Source: Gracilaria caudata
Taxonomy: Eukaryota; Rhodophyta; Florideophyceae; Gracilariales; Gracilariaceae
Reading direction: 5' to 3'
DNA: 42,954 nucleotides
Assembly (NCBI GenBank): GCA_030374735.1
Contig: JASCIV010000123.1
Span: 1 to 42,954 of the forward strand
Under the pieces are notes generated by a model. That model saw only the letters and a program-made list of their open reading frames with translations. It did no database searches and was not told where the DNA came from. A program made the position numbers and the translations under genes. Shown piece after piece: positions 28,075-37,645 of this stretch (position 1 is its first letter; every line of letters begins with the position of its first letter).

Positions 28075-31000
28075 TTATTCGAGATGGAGTTGCTTGATGC
28101 TTCTTCTCATGAAATCTTCATTTGCGTACGATGCCAATATTTCTACTACAGCTTGCACCCTTTTCCTGACTTCCCATGATCTGTGTATTGTGTTGTCCAA
28201 CTCTTCGACCTCTTTGTAGTGTGTCTCATTACGAAGTTCAATTTGACGCGATAACTCGCGTTCAAACCTCTTCAACGAGAAAACGTCTAACGCCAGTTCA
28301 CAGCTCTTTTGAAATAGTTCGTAATCGCTGGCAAGGCTGCTTTCATCAGTGTCAAAAAACGTATCGTTGCGAGGTCTACAAGCATATCTTTTAACCTTTT
28401 CATCGACGGTCTTCATGAGCGCTTTTCCAAATTTCTTCAGGTCTTTTCTGTCGGATTTCCACCACACAAGATCATGAGGTCCTTCTGGGTCAGATGCGGT
28501 ATCACTGCTTTCACTACTCGAACGTCGTCTCTCAAGAGAACAAATGGAGTCTGCCGAGCGTTCTGCTTCGATTTCAAGTCCAATAATATTGTGTGCATCA
28601 AGGTATAAGTCGCGCTCGTCAACATCAAAAACACTTGCACTGGTTCCTTTCAGGTAAGAAACCATTATAGCATCAAGTTCTTCTTCCATCATGTCAATTG
28701 GTGCTCCCCAGACCACCACTAATTTCTCCTCATACTTCTTTCTTTGATCTGTAGGCATACATTCTCGAAACTTTGATGTCAAAGCTAGTCTTGCCAGATT
28801 GATTGCTTCGATATTCTCCTTCTGTTGGACCGTTAAGTCAAACCTAGCCTGTGCTGGAATCAACAATTCTTTCTGCTCTTCATTGGTCATAGAGAGTACT
28901 GCGGAAACTGTTGCTCTCATCTTCATCGGTGTTTCGCAAAGCATCGCAGCGGAGGCAGCCTGAGAATCCTTCGATGTTGCGTTGACAACTGTTGCCGCGA
29001 TGCCACCCGCCACTGGAAGAATTGTCAGACCAAATTTAACCATCGAAGTCCATAACGCTGGTGTCTTGCCCATCAGAACTGCTTCCTTCATGCGATGCAC
29101 GCAGACTTCGATTCCTCCGAGTTGCGATTCCAAAACCGTAAGACGTCCAGAGAAATTGTTGTAGATGCCGTCCACTACCCTTATTAGTCTTCGGAATTTG
29201 TCGTCAACATGGTCCTTGAGAGATAGCTGCATGATCAGACTAGTGACGTCCGGGGCAGTCAGGATTTTCAGGTCCTCAGCCTGTTCCAAAATTCTTGCTA
29301 CCAAAACTTTCTGGCCTTCGTTTAAATCGAGTTGAAGCAGGCCCTTGTAAAACCTTCTGGCGAAAAACTTACTGCGTCCTTCGACAGTAGAAAGCGGTTC
29401 ATCAAGCTTAATATTCATTTCCATCATGTATGAGATCAACTTGTGTCCGTAGAGCATATCTGTGAAAGTAGGGTCAACAACCTTGTTAATAGCCGATACA
29501 AGGCGAGTTGAATTCACTAGCGGACTCTGATTGACATGATTCTGAAACAGTATATGAATTGGCCTCCGAACAGTGGCTATGTATCCGTCGAGCAAACTGA
29601 TCTGACACTGCAGCATAGAAAGCCTCATACCTGCGCTAACTTTAAACTCTTCGGCAAGAGTATGATACAGTCGAGAGCCGTCCGGGCGAATTGACTTCCT
29701 CGAGATTTGGTTGATCTCATGCATATCTTTCCGGAGCTCGTTTCTTCTCTTCTCAGCGCTTTTGATACATTCCTCCAGGGACAGGCCATGAATGTTTGGT
29801 CGGTTCATTAGAGGCTTTAAAGGATCACATAATGTGGCAAGAGACCATGATAAAGACAGCTGATGGTCAAGGTAGTACATTGACCTCGTGAAACCACACA
29901 AAACATCCTTCCATTCAGTCTCAATGATTGGAGAAGATATCCCAGTGACGTTATGTTGCGTAAGTTCAGCGAAAAGCTTGCTCAGACGTCGCTGTCTCTC
30001 TCCAGATCCTGATTTTGCTCTCTTGATTCTCTTAACGCCCGAAACGACCGATTCCTGAAGTATGCGGGCATCTTGGGAGAATGACTCTTTAAAATGAAAC
30101 TGTTCTAGCTTTTTCGTGCTTGTTTGCCCATCGTTTGACTTCACCAATTCTTTCCCCTCCTTCCTGTCTGACAGGGGAAGATTTTCTTCTGCCACGCAAG
30201 CCCTGAGCGCCACATAATCACATTGATTCGTGAGTTCCTGGCAAAGTGAAGAAACCAAACAAACCTTTTTGCATTGACTTTTCTCACGTAGCTCGTACAC
30301 AAATTGCGATTTAGTCGTTTGACTTGCCCGAAGCCCTTTCAAGTCCTTGACCAGTTCACGGACTATGCTCTGCAGCTTCCTAATCGCATCATCACGTGTT
30401 CTGATGAGTCTCACGGCATTTTCAGACGCCTGTTTCGATTTTCGCTCCCAATAGACATTGGGTCCTACCACAGAATTCGCAAGATTTTCAAAACACGATA
30501 GCTGTTCTTGCAGCTCCGAGGAATGGGTCTCAAACTCCATTTTCCGCGGATCCCGAAAAGGAAAGTAGATGAGAAGATTCAACTTCTCTAGCTCATGAAT
30601 ACATTCGAAGAGAGATTCGACTCGTTTCCTCAGTAGACGTATAAGTTTCTGAACATCTTTTGAACGGTCAGATGGACCTGAACCTGCTTTTTGGTCCTCC
30701 TCTTCGTACTTCTTCAAAACTTCTTGTGACTTCAACAACTGCTCTTCCTTTTCGGAAATGGAAGCATCACATTGCTCAATCTCGTCTTTAATCATGCGGG
30801 CATTCTTCGATATATCCTCCCCGTACGCTCTTAGTTCTTCTTTTTGGAGATCCATCCTCTGAACAAGTTCGTGAGTTAGAGCTTTTACACGAAAGAGACG
30901 GAGCAGGTCAATGCGCTTTTCAGTGTCATGCTTGTCGCACAGCAACTTTTCGAGAGTGTCTGTCACATGAGCGAGCTCTGCCTTCATCTTCTTAATCTTC

Positions 31001-31302
31001 TTGGAGGTCTTCTTGGTGAGCACGTCAAAACTCCTTCTCTTTGAAGCAGATAGAGAGGTCTCTTTATCAATTTGGAAGGATAAATGTTCTCGTTCTTGAG
31101 ATAAGTGAAGCATCTGACCAAGTTGGAATGAGAGAATCTCGGATTGTTGGTATATGAGTGACTCCGTGTCCTGCACCTCAAACCAGTCTGGAACTTCATA
31201 AGAATCCACAGGAATTGTTCTCTGGATTTGAATAGGTTTAATATGGGTCGACTTGTGGGCATAGACCCCCTTCCCTTTGAAACAGGCCATCATACTGAAC
31301 AT
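28075..31302 (-). CDS. Large coiled-coil protein, 1075 residues, unrecognised
   Basis: A single uninterrupted ORF. The N-terminal third is dominated by Lys/Glu/Leu-rich heptads (about residues 55-230), as in QLGQMLHLSQEREHLSFQ and ISEKEEQLLKSQEVLKKYEEE. A globular, Cys-containing middle follows. Around residue 750 there is one moderately hydrophobic Gly/Ala-rich segment (FGLTILPVAGGIAATVVNA) that could be a membrane or amphipathic helix. The C-terminal part is acidic then helical again (RSSSESSDTASDPEG, then LKRFERELSRQIELRNETH). No ATPase, kinase or other catalytic motif is visible. It could be a structural, tethering or cytoskeletal protein. The coding sequence looks more A+T-rich than its neighbours. 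I do not recognise the family. Confidence 0.85.
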   Translation of the reverse strand: MFSMMACFKGKGVYAHKSTHIKPIQIQRTIPVDSYEVPDWFEVQDTESLIYQQSEILSFQLGQMLHLSQEREHLSFQIDKETSLSASKRRSFDVLTKKTSKKIKKMKAELAHVTDTLEKLLCDKHDTEKRIDLLRLFRVKALTHELVQRMDLQKEELRAYGEDISKNARMIKDEIEQCDASISEKEEQLLKSQEVLKKYEEEDQKAGSGPSDRSKDVQKLIRLLRKRVESLFECIHELEKLNLLIYFPFRDPRKMEFETHSSELQEQLSCFENLANSVVGPNVYWERKSKQASENAVRLIRTRDDAIRKLQSIVRELVKDLKGLRASQTTKSQFVYELREKSQCKKVCLVSSLCQELTNQCDYVALRACVAEENLPLSDRKEGKELVKSNDGQTSTKKLEQFHFKESFSQDARILQESVVSGVKRIKRAKSGSGERQRRLSKLFAELTQHNVTGISSPIIETEWKDVLCGFTRSMYYLDHQLSLSWSLATLCDPLKPLMNRPNIHGLSLEECIKSAEKRRNELRKDMHEINQISRKSIRPDGSRLYHTLAEEFKVSAGMRLSMLQCQISLLDGYIATVRRPIHILFQNHVNQSPLVNSTRLVSAINKVVDPTFTDMLYGHKLISYMMEMNIKLDEPLSTVEGRSKFFARRFYKGLLQLDLNEGQKVLVARILEQAEDLKILTAPDVTSLIMQLSLKDHVDDKFRRLIRVVDGIYNNFSGRLTVLESQLGGIEVCVHRMKEAVLMGKTPALWTSMVKFGLTILPVAGGIAATVVNATSKDSQAASAAMLCETPMKMRATVSAVLSMTNEEQKELLIPAQARFDLTVQQKENIEAINLARLALTSKFRECMPTDQRKKYEEKLVVVWGAPIDMMEEELDAIMVSYLKGTSASVFDVDERDLYLDAHNIIGLEIEAERSADSICSLERRRSSSESSDTASDPEGPHDLVWWKSDRKDLKKFGKALMKTVDEKVKRYACRPRNDTFFDTDESSLASDYELFQKSCELALDVFSLKRFERELSRQIELRNETHYKEVEELDNTIHRSWEVRKRVQAVVEILASYANEDFMRRSIKQLHLE

Positions 31303-32863
31303 GTGATAAGGGCGAGAGTGACTTTACGGAAAACAAACAGAATAACGACAAAGGGTACTGACGGGATGTGGTTGTGTGGCGAAGGTTTGTGGAGTCTCTT
31401 GAGGCGTTAAAGCATCATTTTCGAGAGTGTCCTTTCACAAGGTTCGCAGCGCAAGTACGTTGTGAGCAACGCTGTGCACCCAAGCTCTGCGAGATGTCAA
31501 GAGAGGGATTATTGTTGCTCCTCACACCTCTCATAGCAAGTGCTGACGATGACTGTCATGGCCCATGCAAAACAAGAGTGTAAGACCGGAGACATCTGGA
31601 AAGTAATTAACTTGTACAGAGCGTTAACTCGACGCGTACAGGGTTTACAAACGCTGTGCAAAGATTGGAGGCTTGTGAAATTTGTGTTGATAGGCGGAGC
31701 GTTTTGGGAGGCACGTGCGTTTCATATGGGATGATGTGACCTGGACCGCAGAGGCTGTGTGCAAAAGGGATGCGAAGACTGATGGCATCTATCACCGGGC
31801 ATCGCTCGTTCGCAGTTCCATCATCTCCATTTCAAAATCTGAAAGCAGTGGGCCTCGAAGGTAGAAGTGGCCCAGACCCGTTGGGGTGGAATATGGGATT
31901 CTTTCAAAGGCCGTGTCTGACCACTTCATTTGAAAGTAAAACAACAATGTCAATCCCAGAGGTACTTGGAAGTTGTCCATGGCCCCAGAAGGCTGGAATG
32001 GTCGTGAACGAGCCCATCACAACGGACGTTTACAACCTGACGTAAGGCAGAAGAGAATGTTTTGAAGAAGGGTACAACTCCGCACGGAAACTGACTATAT
32101 GGACGACATCAGATGATGTTGTCATCGTATGCCATTTTGTACCAGCTTACCGGACCAGAAAGCGTGCAGTTGAAGAACGGTAAATAGCATTGCCAGTACC
32201 TTTGTACCTTTGTGTCTTGCTGTGCTTCGTTTGTGTAAATATCCGTATATATATATATCCGTATCGAATACTGCAAAGCAGCCATGGAATGGAATACCAT
32301 TCCGTCGTTGCGACAGTCGTAGCATTTGTTATTAAGTGCTGACCGGGAGCTTTCTGAATGTTGACAAGTGTTCTCCTGGGCGCCCAAAAGGGCCAGAATC
32401 ACCTATGGAACATATGACACCGGGGGATTCGCAAAAGACACCTGTTATCGAATCTCTTTCCATGTTTTCAAAGCAAACTACTGAAAGGTAAAGCTCGAGA
32501 GATAACCTGAAACTTGGCCGCTTCGCCTCGAGCTCGCCCGATTGATCCACGATATCTTGCAAACACCTGACCGCGTAGACATAGTACAAGGGTACTCTGT
32601 AGATAGGTTCGCAGTCGCATGGCGGAAGAAACAATTTCAATTATTGAAGATTGTGTTCCAAAAATATTTATAAATTGAAGAAGTTGGACTAAAGTAATTG
32701 TTTTCACAAGCATGATGATCACATTAGCACTGCGAATTTCGCAGTCTGCAGTCTGGCTGCGCTTCTTTCTTATCTCGACATTTGCTGCGTGCGAACTGTG
32801 AGTCGTTTCTAGTTTCAATCTCTCTCAAAGCGAAACTTAGTCAGTCGCTGAGTGTCCCAGAAT
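31303..32863. other. 1.6-kb intergenic region
   Basis: No confident gene. It contains one small minus-strand ORF at 31792-31980, listed separately, and a short TA-dinucleotide run near 32246-32257. Other ORFs overlap each other and look random. Confidence 0.4.
31792..31980 (-). CDS. Small hypothetical protein, 62 residues, possibly a terminal exon
   Basis: ATG-started ORF with protein-like composition: a short hydrophobic stretch (VPLGLTLLFYFQMKW), then ERIPYSTPTGLGHFYLRGPL and an acidic tail. A possible acceptor (ATTCCAG) lies just upstream at about 32000, and a GTAAGC donor on the same strand near 32155, so it could be a last exon. I cannot reconstruct a convincing upstream exon. No family is recognised. 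The opposite strand is also open here. Confidence 0.25.
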   Translation of the reverse strand: MDNFQVPLGLTLLFYFQMKWSDTAFERIPYSTPTGLGHFYLRGPLLSDFEMEMMELRTSDAR

Positions 32864-33191
32864 ATGGCGTCCGGTGTTGGCGTTAATGGCGGAGCCGGCC
32901 GTTGCTATCCTTTCTGGCTCGAGTTCACCAAGTGCATGGGTAAGTTGGGTTCATCTCCAGCGCGGACGTCGCATATCGCAGTTGAAGTGTTTCTAACGTG
33001 ATGCAGCCGAGGCCGATCTACCGGTTGACTGTAAGGCGTTCCGTGAAGACTATGTCGAATGCCTTCATCACGGAAAAGAGGTGAAGAGAAGGGTGGCAAT
33101 TGCCGCTGAACTCAATCGCCGAAGACTGAAAGAAAATGCAGAACGCGAGGCAGAGCGCAAGGCTGCTGCGAAACAAAAGTCGAATTCATAG
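32864..33191 (+). CDS. NADH dehydrogenase (ubiquinone) Fe-S protein 5, plant-type NDUFS5, two exons
   Basis: Exon 1 is 32864-32939 and exon 2 is 33007-33191, joined across a 67-nt intron (GTAAGT...GATGCAG). The product is 86 residues. It has the twin CX9C motif of this complex I accessory subunit: C-YPFWLEFTK-C and C-KAFREDYVE-C. The flanking sequence GRCYPFWLEFTKCM and DYVECLHHGKE closely follows the plant 15-kDa subunit. Such proteins are oxidised by the intermembrane-space Mia40 relay and sit on the intermembrane face of complex I. The C-terminus is an Ala/Glu/Lys/Arg-rich helix. The starting MASG also fits plant homologues. Exon 1 is only 76 nt, so the gene is invisible as a single ORF. 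Confidence 0.88.
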
Positions 33192-33627
33192 GTTTTGTAA
33201 GGATCGTTTCTTGTGATGCTTCAGCGGTTGTGCGCTGCCCAGGAATACCTCTTGGGAAGACACCGTCAGCTTGTCGCTAATGTAAACATCTTGGGTTGCC
33301 CAATCTGTCGCTCATACGTCTAGAACTATTCCATTCGATGTTGATGATTGCCTCGCGTAATTGTCAAAACTGCTCACTATGTGACATAGAGTCTTCAGTA
33401 GCTCTTATGTACAGGTACATGTGGGGCAACCAAAACGATCACTTCCCGATGTTCGTAAAACAGATTTTGCCTTGAAGACAAGGCGCGAAGAATAGAATCT
33501 CGCATCTCCCTCTCCGGGTAAGTGAATGAGTTGAAGAGTCTGATGTATCTCGATCGGCATCGGACTGCCCCATCAATGTCGGGTTTTCGGGTTTATCTAC
33601 ACGGAAACAGCATGAGGAAAGTTTTCT
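33192..33627. other. Intergenic spacer
   Basis: 3' flanks of the NDUFS5 and polyprenyl synthase genes, which converge here. I see no gene or clear regulatory element. Confidence 0.5.
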
Positions 33628-34770
33628 CTACCGTTCCCTGGTTAAAACAAAGTTGGCAAGATTCACAAGCGCGCTTCGGTAATCCGTGGGCGGCAGAGTC
33701 TGAATTACTGCGTCCACCGCGAGCAGGACATGATCGGTGGCCAGTTGTCTAGTCTTCTGAAGTCCATCCGCTCTTTGCACAAGGTCTAGCGTTACATCAA
33801 TATCACCTTCTTCCCTAAAACGCCGCTCTATCAGCGGAAGAAGTTCTGGAAACGTTTGAAGTGCGTACAGCACTGGTGCGGTCGCATGACCTTGTTGCAA
33901 ATCATTTAGAACGGGTTTTCCTAGTTTGTCAGCAGTTCCTGTCATATCTAACAGATCATCCATCAACTGAAAGGCTATGCCGACGTTCTTACCATAGCTG
34001 AAAGCTGCATCCGCAACTTCCTTTGAATGCCCAGCCAGCATTGTCACTGCGCGACATGAATTAGCCACCAAAGAAGCTGTCTTGAAGAATGTCTTTGCCA
34101 TGTAAGCTTCAAATAGTTCGTGCTCATCGTTTCTCGATGATGATCCATTCCCCATCTGTATTACTTCGCCTCTGACAAGATGCTCAATTACGGTGGAAAG
34201 CAATTCGACGACATCACAATCGCGCAGGCGCGCAAGAGCTACTGATGCCCTTGCCAGAAGAAAGTCTCCAGCGAGAACCGCCAATTGATTCCCAAACGCG
34301 GCGTTGACCGAACTTGCCCCACGTCGGGTTGATGCTACGTCAATGACATCGTCGTGAAGAAGTGATGCGGCGTGGATGAGCTCAGTGATCTCAGCCAGGC
34401 TCCTCTGACTAGCTATTGCTCCAGGTGCTGCAACCAGCGGTGCTGCGGAATGTGCGATGAGCAGCACTATGATCGGACGTATTCGCTTCCCATGTAAAGA
34501 AAGAAGGTGTGCAGCAGCTGCATCTAACACAGGGTGCTGGAGAATTGAAACAGTGTTCCGAATTGATGTAGCCATCGTCTCCAGATCTGAGGATACGATA
34601 CGAAAGGGATCTACGGAGGAAGAATGATCTGGAATGCACCTGGACAGTGATGGTACCCATGTGTCTGAGAGCTTGCGAGCGGTTGATAGCGATGCTGCAG
34701 TACGCAGATCTGTCGAGCGATAGTAACGGAGTCGAGGAGTAGCACGCAGGACATTCCGAAAGACCTGCAT
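33628..34770 (-). CDS. Long-chain trans-polyprenyl (solanesyl/decaprenyl) diphosphate synthase
   Basis: A 380-residue prenyltransferase that elongates allylic diphosphates with isopentenyl diphosphate to make the side chain of ubiquinone or plastoquinone. It has GKRIRP (residues 94-99), the first Asp-rich motif LLHDDVIDVASTRRG (Asp140, 141, 144) and the second, FQLMDDLLD (Asp271, 272, 275). A small Ala five residues before the first motif is typical of long-chain synthases. The N-terminal 45 residues are rich in Arg, Ser and Thr with few acids (VFRNVLRATPRLRYYRST), suggesting mitochondrial targeting, hence COQ1/PDSS1-like. A plastid location is the alternative. It is transcribed divergently from the peptidyl-tRNA hydrolase gene. 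Confidence 0.9.
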   Translation of the reverse strand: MQVFRNVLRATPRLRYYRSTDLRTAASLSTARKLSDTWVPSLSRCIPDHSSSVDPFRIVSSDLETMATSIRNTVSILQHPVLDAAAAHLLSLHGKRIRPIIVLLIAHSAAPLVAAPGAIASQRSLAEITELIHAASLLHDDVIDVASTRRGASSVNAAFGNQLAVLAGDFLLARASVALARLRDCDVVELLSTVIEHLVRGEVIQMGNGSSSRNDEHELFEAYMAKTFFKTASLVANSCRAVTMLAGHSKEVADAAFSYGKNVGIAFQLMDDLLDMTGTADKLGKPVLNDLQQGHATAPVLYALQTFPELLPLIERRFREEGDIDVTLDLVQRADGLQKTRQLATDHVLLAVDAVIQTLPPTDYRSALVNLANFVLTRER

Positions 34771-35138
34771 TTCGCAGCAAGAGGCAATGGAGAATTACTT
34801 TAGATGAGAAAGTTGAATGTTCACAGAGACAGAACTTAAAAAGCTTTCAGATGCATCAGTTCGACTCCCTACTCGTGTGACAGACTCGGCGGGGTCAACT
34901 GATCCGCATTGCTCAGCACAGATTGGCCTTCGTTATTATGCACTTCTGAAACGGGTCTCGTATCATATATTATTTTAATATCATATGATGCTTCCTTCGC
35001 GGGCATTGGAGATTGAGCATGCCAAGCTCGACAACTAAGAACCGCAGACTCGTGCCCAGTGCCGTAGGCGTTAACTAGTTCATGCGCGAAAGCAAGGATT
35101 GGCTTCAAATTCTCAGTTTCAGCGAAACGATCCGTCCG
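34771..35138. promoter_or_regulatory. Divergent promoter region between polyprenyl synthase and peptidyl-tRNA hydrolase
   Basis: 368 bp separate the two start codons. An A+T-rich block around 34966-34988 (TATATTATTTTAATATCATA) could serve one or both genes. No other element is clear. Confidence 0.4.
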
Positions 35139-35948
35139 ATGGCACGGCTTAACAACAGATTTTCGTATTGGTCATGCCGGAGTGCATTCTTGCCCCTGGC
35201 ACCAGTTGTCGGAGCTCTGCGCCGCGGTTACTGCTCACGTAGCAATGCGGTGAGTCGATGCTCGACTGCAGGCACTCCCAGTCCTTCAAATGAATCTGGG
35301 CAGCCGTCCCCACCTCTGAGGAAGCCCAATAATCGGCCGACACCTCCAGAACGCGGTGATAAGCTTCTTGTGGTAGGACTCGGCAATCCAGGTCCTCGCT
35401 TTGAAAACACTAGGCATAATGTAGGCTTTGGTTTACTCGATCAATATGCAGTCCGCCATGCTGCTGGGAAATTCAGAAAAGAACGCAGTGTACAGGGAGA
35501 GATTGCGCGGTTCCAGTTACATAACAGGAGCATTATGCTTCTCAAGCCGAACACATATATGAATGCATCAGGCCGCGCTGTGCGAGCAGCCCTAAAATAT
35601 ATGAACGCTCCTGTGGCTGCACTGCTTGTGGTAGTGGATGATATATCCCTACCAATTGGAGATCTTAGGTTGCGCGCCAAGGGAAGTGCCGGAGGGCATA
35701 ATGGATTGAAGAGCATTCAGCAAAGCGTTGGTGGCATGAACTATGCGAGGCTGCGTGTCGGCGTTGGTTCCCCGAGCCGTGGCGCTCAAGAGTGGGCCGA
35801 TTTCGTCCTCGGACCTTTCTCCAGAGGAGAAAGGAAGATTATGGAAGAAGTAGAGTGGGATGTTATGGAGGCCATCGACTTTTGGGTGCAGGAACCCAGT
35901 ATAGAGAAAGTACAGAATCAGATCGCGCTAACGAAACAAAAGCGATGA
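35139..35948 (+). CDS. Peptidyl-tRNA hydrolase (Pth1 family), organelle-targeted
   Basis: Cleaves peptidyl-tRNA released by stalled translation. From the ATG at 35139 the protein is 269 residues, of which about 190 form the Pth1 domain. Diagnostic segments are VGLGNPGPRFENTRHNVGF with the catalytic His in TRHN, LLKPNTYMNASG, VDDISLPIGDLRLRAKGSAG followed by GHNGLKSI, and YARLRVGVGSP. The first 70 residues are rich in Arg, Ser and Ala with few acids (NRFSYWSCRSAFLPLAP), a targeting-type leader for mitochondria or plastid. An ATG at 35082 is in frame, but it would add 19 residues including acids, so I prefer 35139. A Ser/Pro-rich spacer links leader and domain. Confidence 0.92.
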   Translation: MARLNNRFSYWSCRSAFLPLAPVVGALRRGYCSRSNAVSRCSTAGTPSPSNESGQPSPPLRKPNNRPTPPERGDKLLVVGLGNPGPRFENTRHNVGFGLLDQYAVRHAAGKFRKERSVQGEIARFQLHNRSIMLLKPNTYMNASGRAVRAALKYMNAPVAALLVVVDDISLPIGDLRLRAKGSAGGHNGLKSIQQSVGGMNYARLRVGVGSPSRGAQEWADFVLGPFSRGERKIMEEVEWDVMEAIDFWVQEPSIEKVQNQIALTKQKR

Positions 35949-36149
35949 GATTGAGATTTTTCGCCACGAGTACAGAAGCATCATGATCATGATGATGTTC
36001 TCCGCGTCCTGCTCACTGCGGTGCTCGGTTTATATAGAAGAAAACGAGAGGGATGTATTTACGTGAACAATCTTAAAAAGTTACTCTGCTTCCGGTGCAG
36101 GGTGTCCAACAACTCTTGGAGCCTAGTACGGCAATGTGTCAGACGTCGC

Positions 36150-37259
36150 TCATTTAGCTGCGTCGCCGTTACCATCAACTTCCTTTCGGGCATGGTTATA
36201 ATGTATTTCAGAGCAATCACGAAGTCTAGCCGCGGCTTGTTCTGCCGTCAAATCTCTTTGTGACTCACCAAGCATCTCGAAACCAACCATGAACTTTCTC
36301 ACAGTGGCACTTCGGAGCAGTGGCGGATAAAAGTGCATACGAAAATGCGAATATTCGTGCTCAGCAGGATCGGTACCGTTGACAGTCGGTGATTGATGGA
36401 TGCCCATGGAATACGGGAAAAGGGTGGTGAACAGGTTGTCATATCGCGCGCAAACACGACGGTAGATGTCCGCCAGGTCATGCTTCATGGCTGCGTTGAA
36501 GTTCAAGAGGCACGGGACGCGCTTCTTGCTAAGGACCAGCACCTCAAACGGCCAGGTTGCCCAGAAGGGTACAACAGCAAGGAAGGTGTCGTTTTCACAC
36601 ACGATTCGTTCCTTGGCTTCCATCTCAAGCTTGGCGTAGTCCTCCAGCATATGGGTACCCTTCTTCTGATGGTAAGCCTTGAGGTTGTCCAATGCGGTAC
36701 GAGGTTCTTCTGGGATAAACTCTGAGGCCCAGATTTGACCATGAGGATGAGGGTTGGAGCATCCCATCATCTGTCCCTTGTTCTCAAAGATCTGCACATG
36801 GCCGATATAGTCAAGTTTAGAGAGGGTGTGGTACTCCTCAACCCAGGCGTCGACGACGTGCTTGATGTCTTCGACGGTCATCTCGGCGACTGTGAGATTG
36901 AGCTTCGGAGAGAAACAGACGACGCGACACTTTCCTCGCACAGCCTTTGCAACGAGCAGATCGTTGTCTTCAACGCTGCCCACTGCACCGTGCGGCGTCG
37001 TAGCAAGCAATGCCTGGAAGTCATTGTCAAATACAAAGGTGGTGTCGTACTTGGGGTTCTGAACCGTGCCGTTCACACGAAAGTTGCCTGGACCCAAATA
37101 GTCTTTGGGATCGTATTCAGGGCGATCATCAGGCGGCAGGTCTTCAACGCTGCCCTGCCACGGACGCTTTGCGCGATGCGGGGAGCACAGAATCCAGCGT
37201 CCTGACAGCGGGTTGTAGCGACGGTGCGGATGCTCTGTGTAGTCGAAGCTGGTAGACAT
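36150..37259 (-). CDS. galT: Galactose-1-phosphate uridylyltransferase
   Basis: The Leloir-pathway enzyme that swaps UMP between UDP-glucose and galactose-1-phosphate. The 369-residue length is normal for the family. The N-terminus has the conserved RRYNPLSGRWILCSPHRAKRPW. The active site is SNPHPHGQIW, with nucleophile His173 in HPHGQ and the upstream histidine at 171. Downstream, VVPFWATWPFEVLVLSKKRV and the C-terminal EYSHFRMHFYPPLLRSA match the second half of the family fold. No targeting peptide is seen, so it is probably cytosolic. In an alga it may also serve galactan or floridoside metabolism, which is inference. It is divergent from the helicase gene across 386 bp and intronless. Confidence 0.95.
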   Translation of the reverse strand: MSTSFDYTEHPHRRYNPLSGRWILCSPHRAKRPWQGSVEDLPPDDRPEYDPKDYLGPGNFRVNGTVQNPKYDTTFVFDNDFQALLATTPHGAVGSVEDNDLLVAKAVRGKCRVVCFSPKLNLTVAEMTVEDIKHVVDAWVEEYHTLSKLDYIGHVQIFENKGQMMGCSNPHPHGQIWASEFIPEEPRTALDNLKAYHQKKGTHMLEDYAKLEMEAKERIVCENDTFLAVVPFWATWPFEVLVLSKKRVPCLLNFNAAMKHDLADIYRRVCARYDNLFTTLFPYSMGIHQSPTVNGTDPAEHEYSHFRMHFYPPLLRSATVRKFMVGFEMLGESQRDLTAEQAAARLRDCSEIHYNHARKEVDGNGDAAK

Positions 37260-37645
37260 GGTTCAAGGACGAAAGGTGCGGCAGTCGCTCGCTCCGCAGC
37301 CCGATCCGTGATGCTCAGGTGTGCTGACGATGCGGAACGGTTTCGTTTAACTAATGCTTTCGGTTCAGGGTCGGACAGGCTGTCTGCCGCGCGGTTGATC
37401 GCACTTGCACCCGCCGACGACGATGACGTGGTAGCGGCAAGGCGGAGCAGCGGGGGGGCGTGGCGCGCGTCTGTGATTGGCTGCTGCCCCGAACCGAATC
37501 GCCGTGGAGCAAAATCTACGCAAATCTGACGTGCAAGATTGATGCCTGCGTCGCTTCCAATTTCTTCTCTGTCGCCGCGTCGTTTCTCCGCTCGCGTCTG
37601 CTTCCCACCTGTTTACAGCTCGTCTTCGTCAATTCTCAAGACACC
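37260..37645. promoter_or_regulatory. Divergent promoter region between galT and the DEAH helicase
   Basis: 386 bp between the start codons, G+C-rich near the middle, with no TATA box. The helicase frame is open back to a GTG at 37460, but nothing there resembles the family. Confidence 0.4.
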
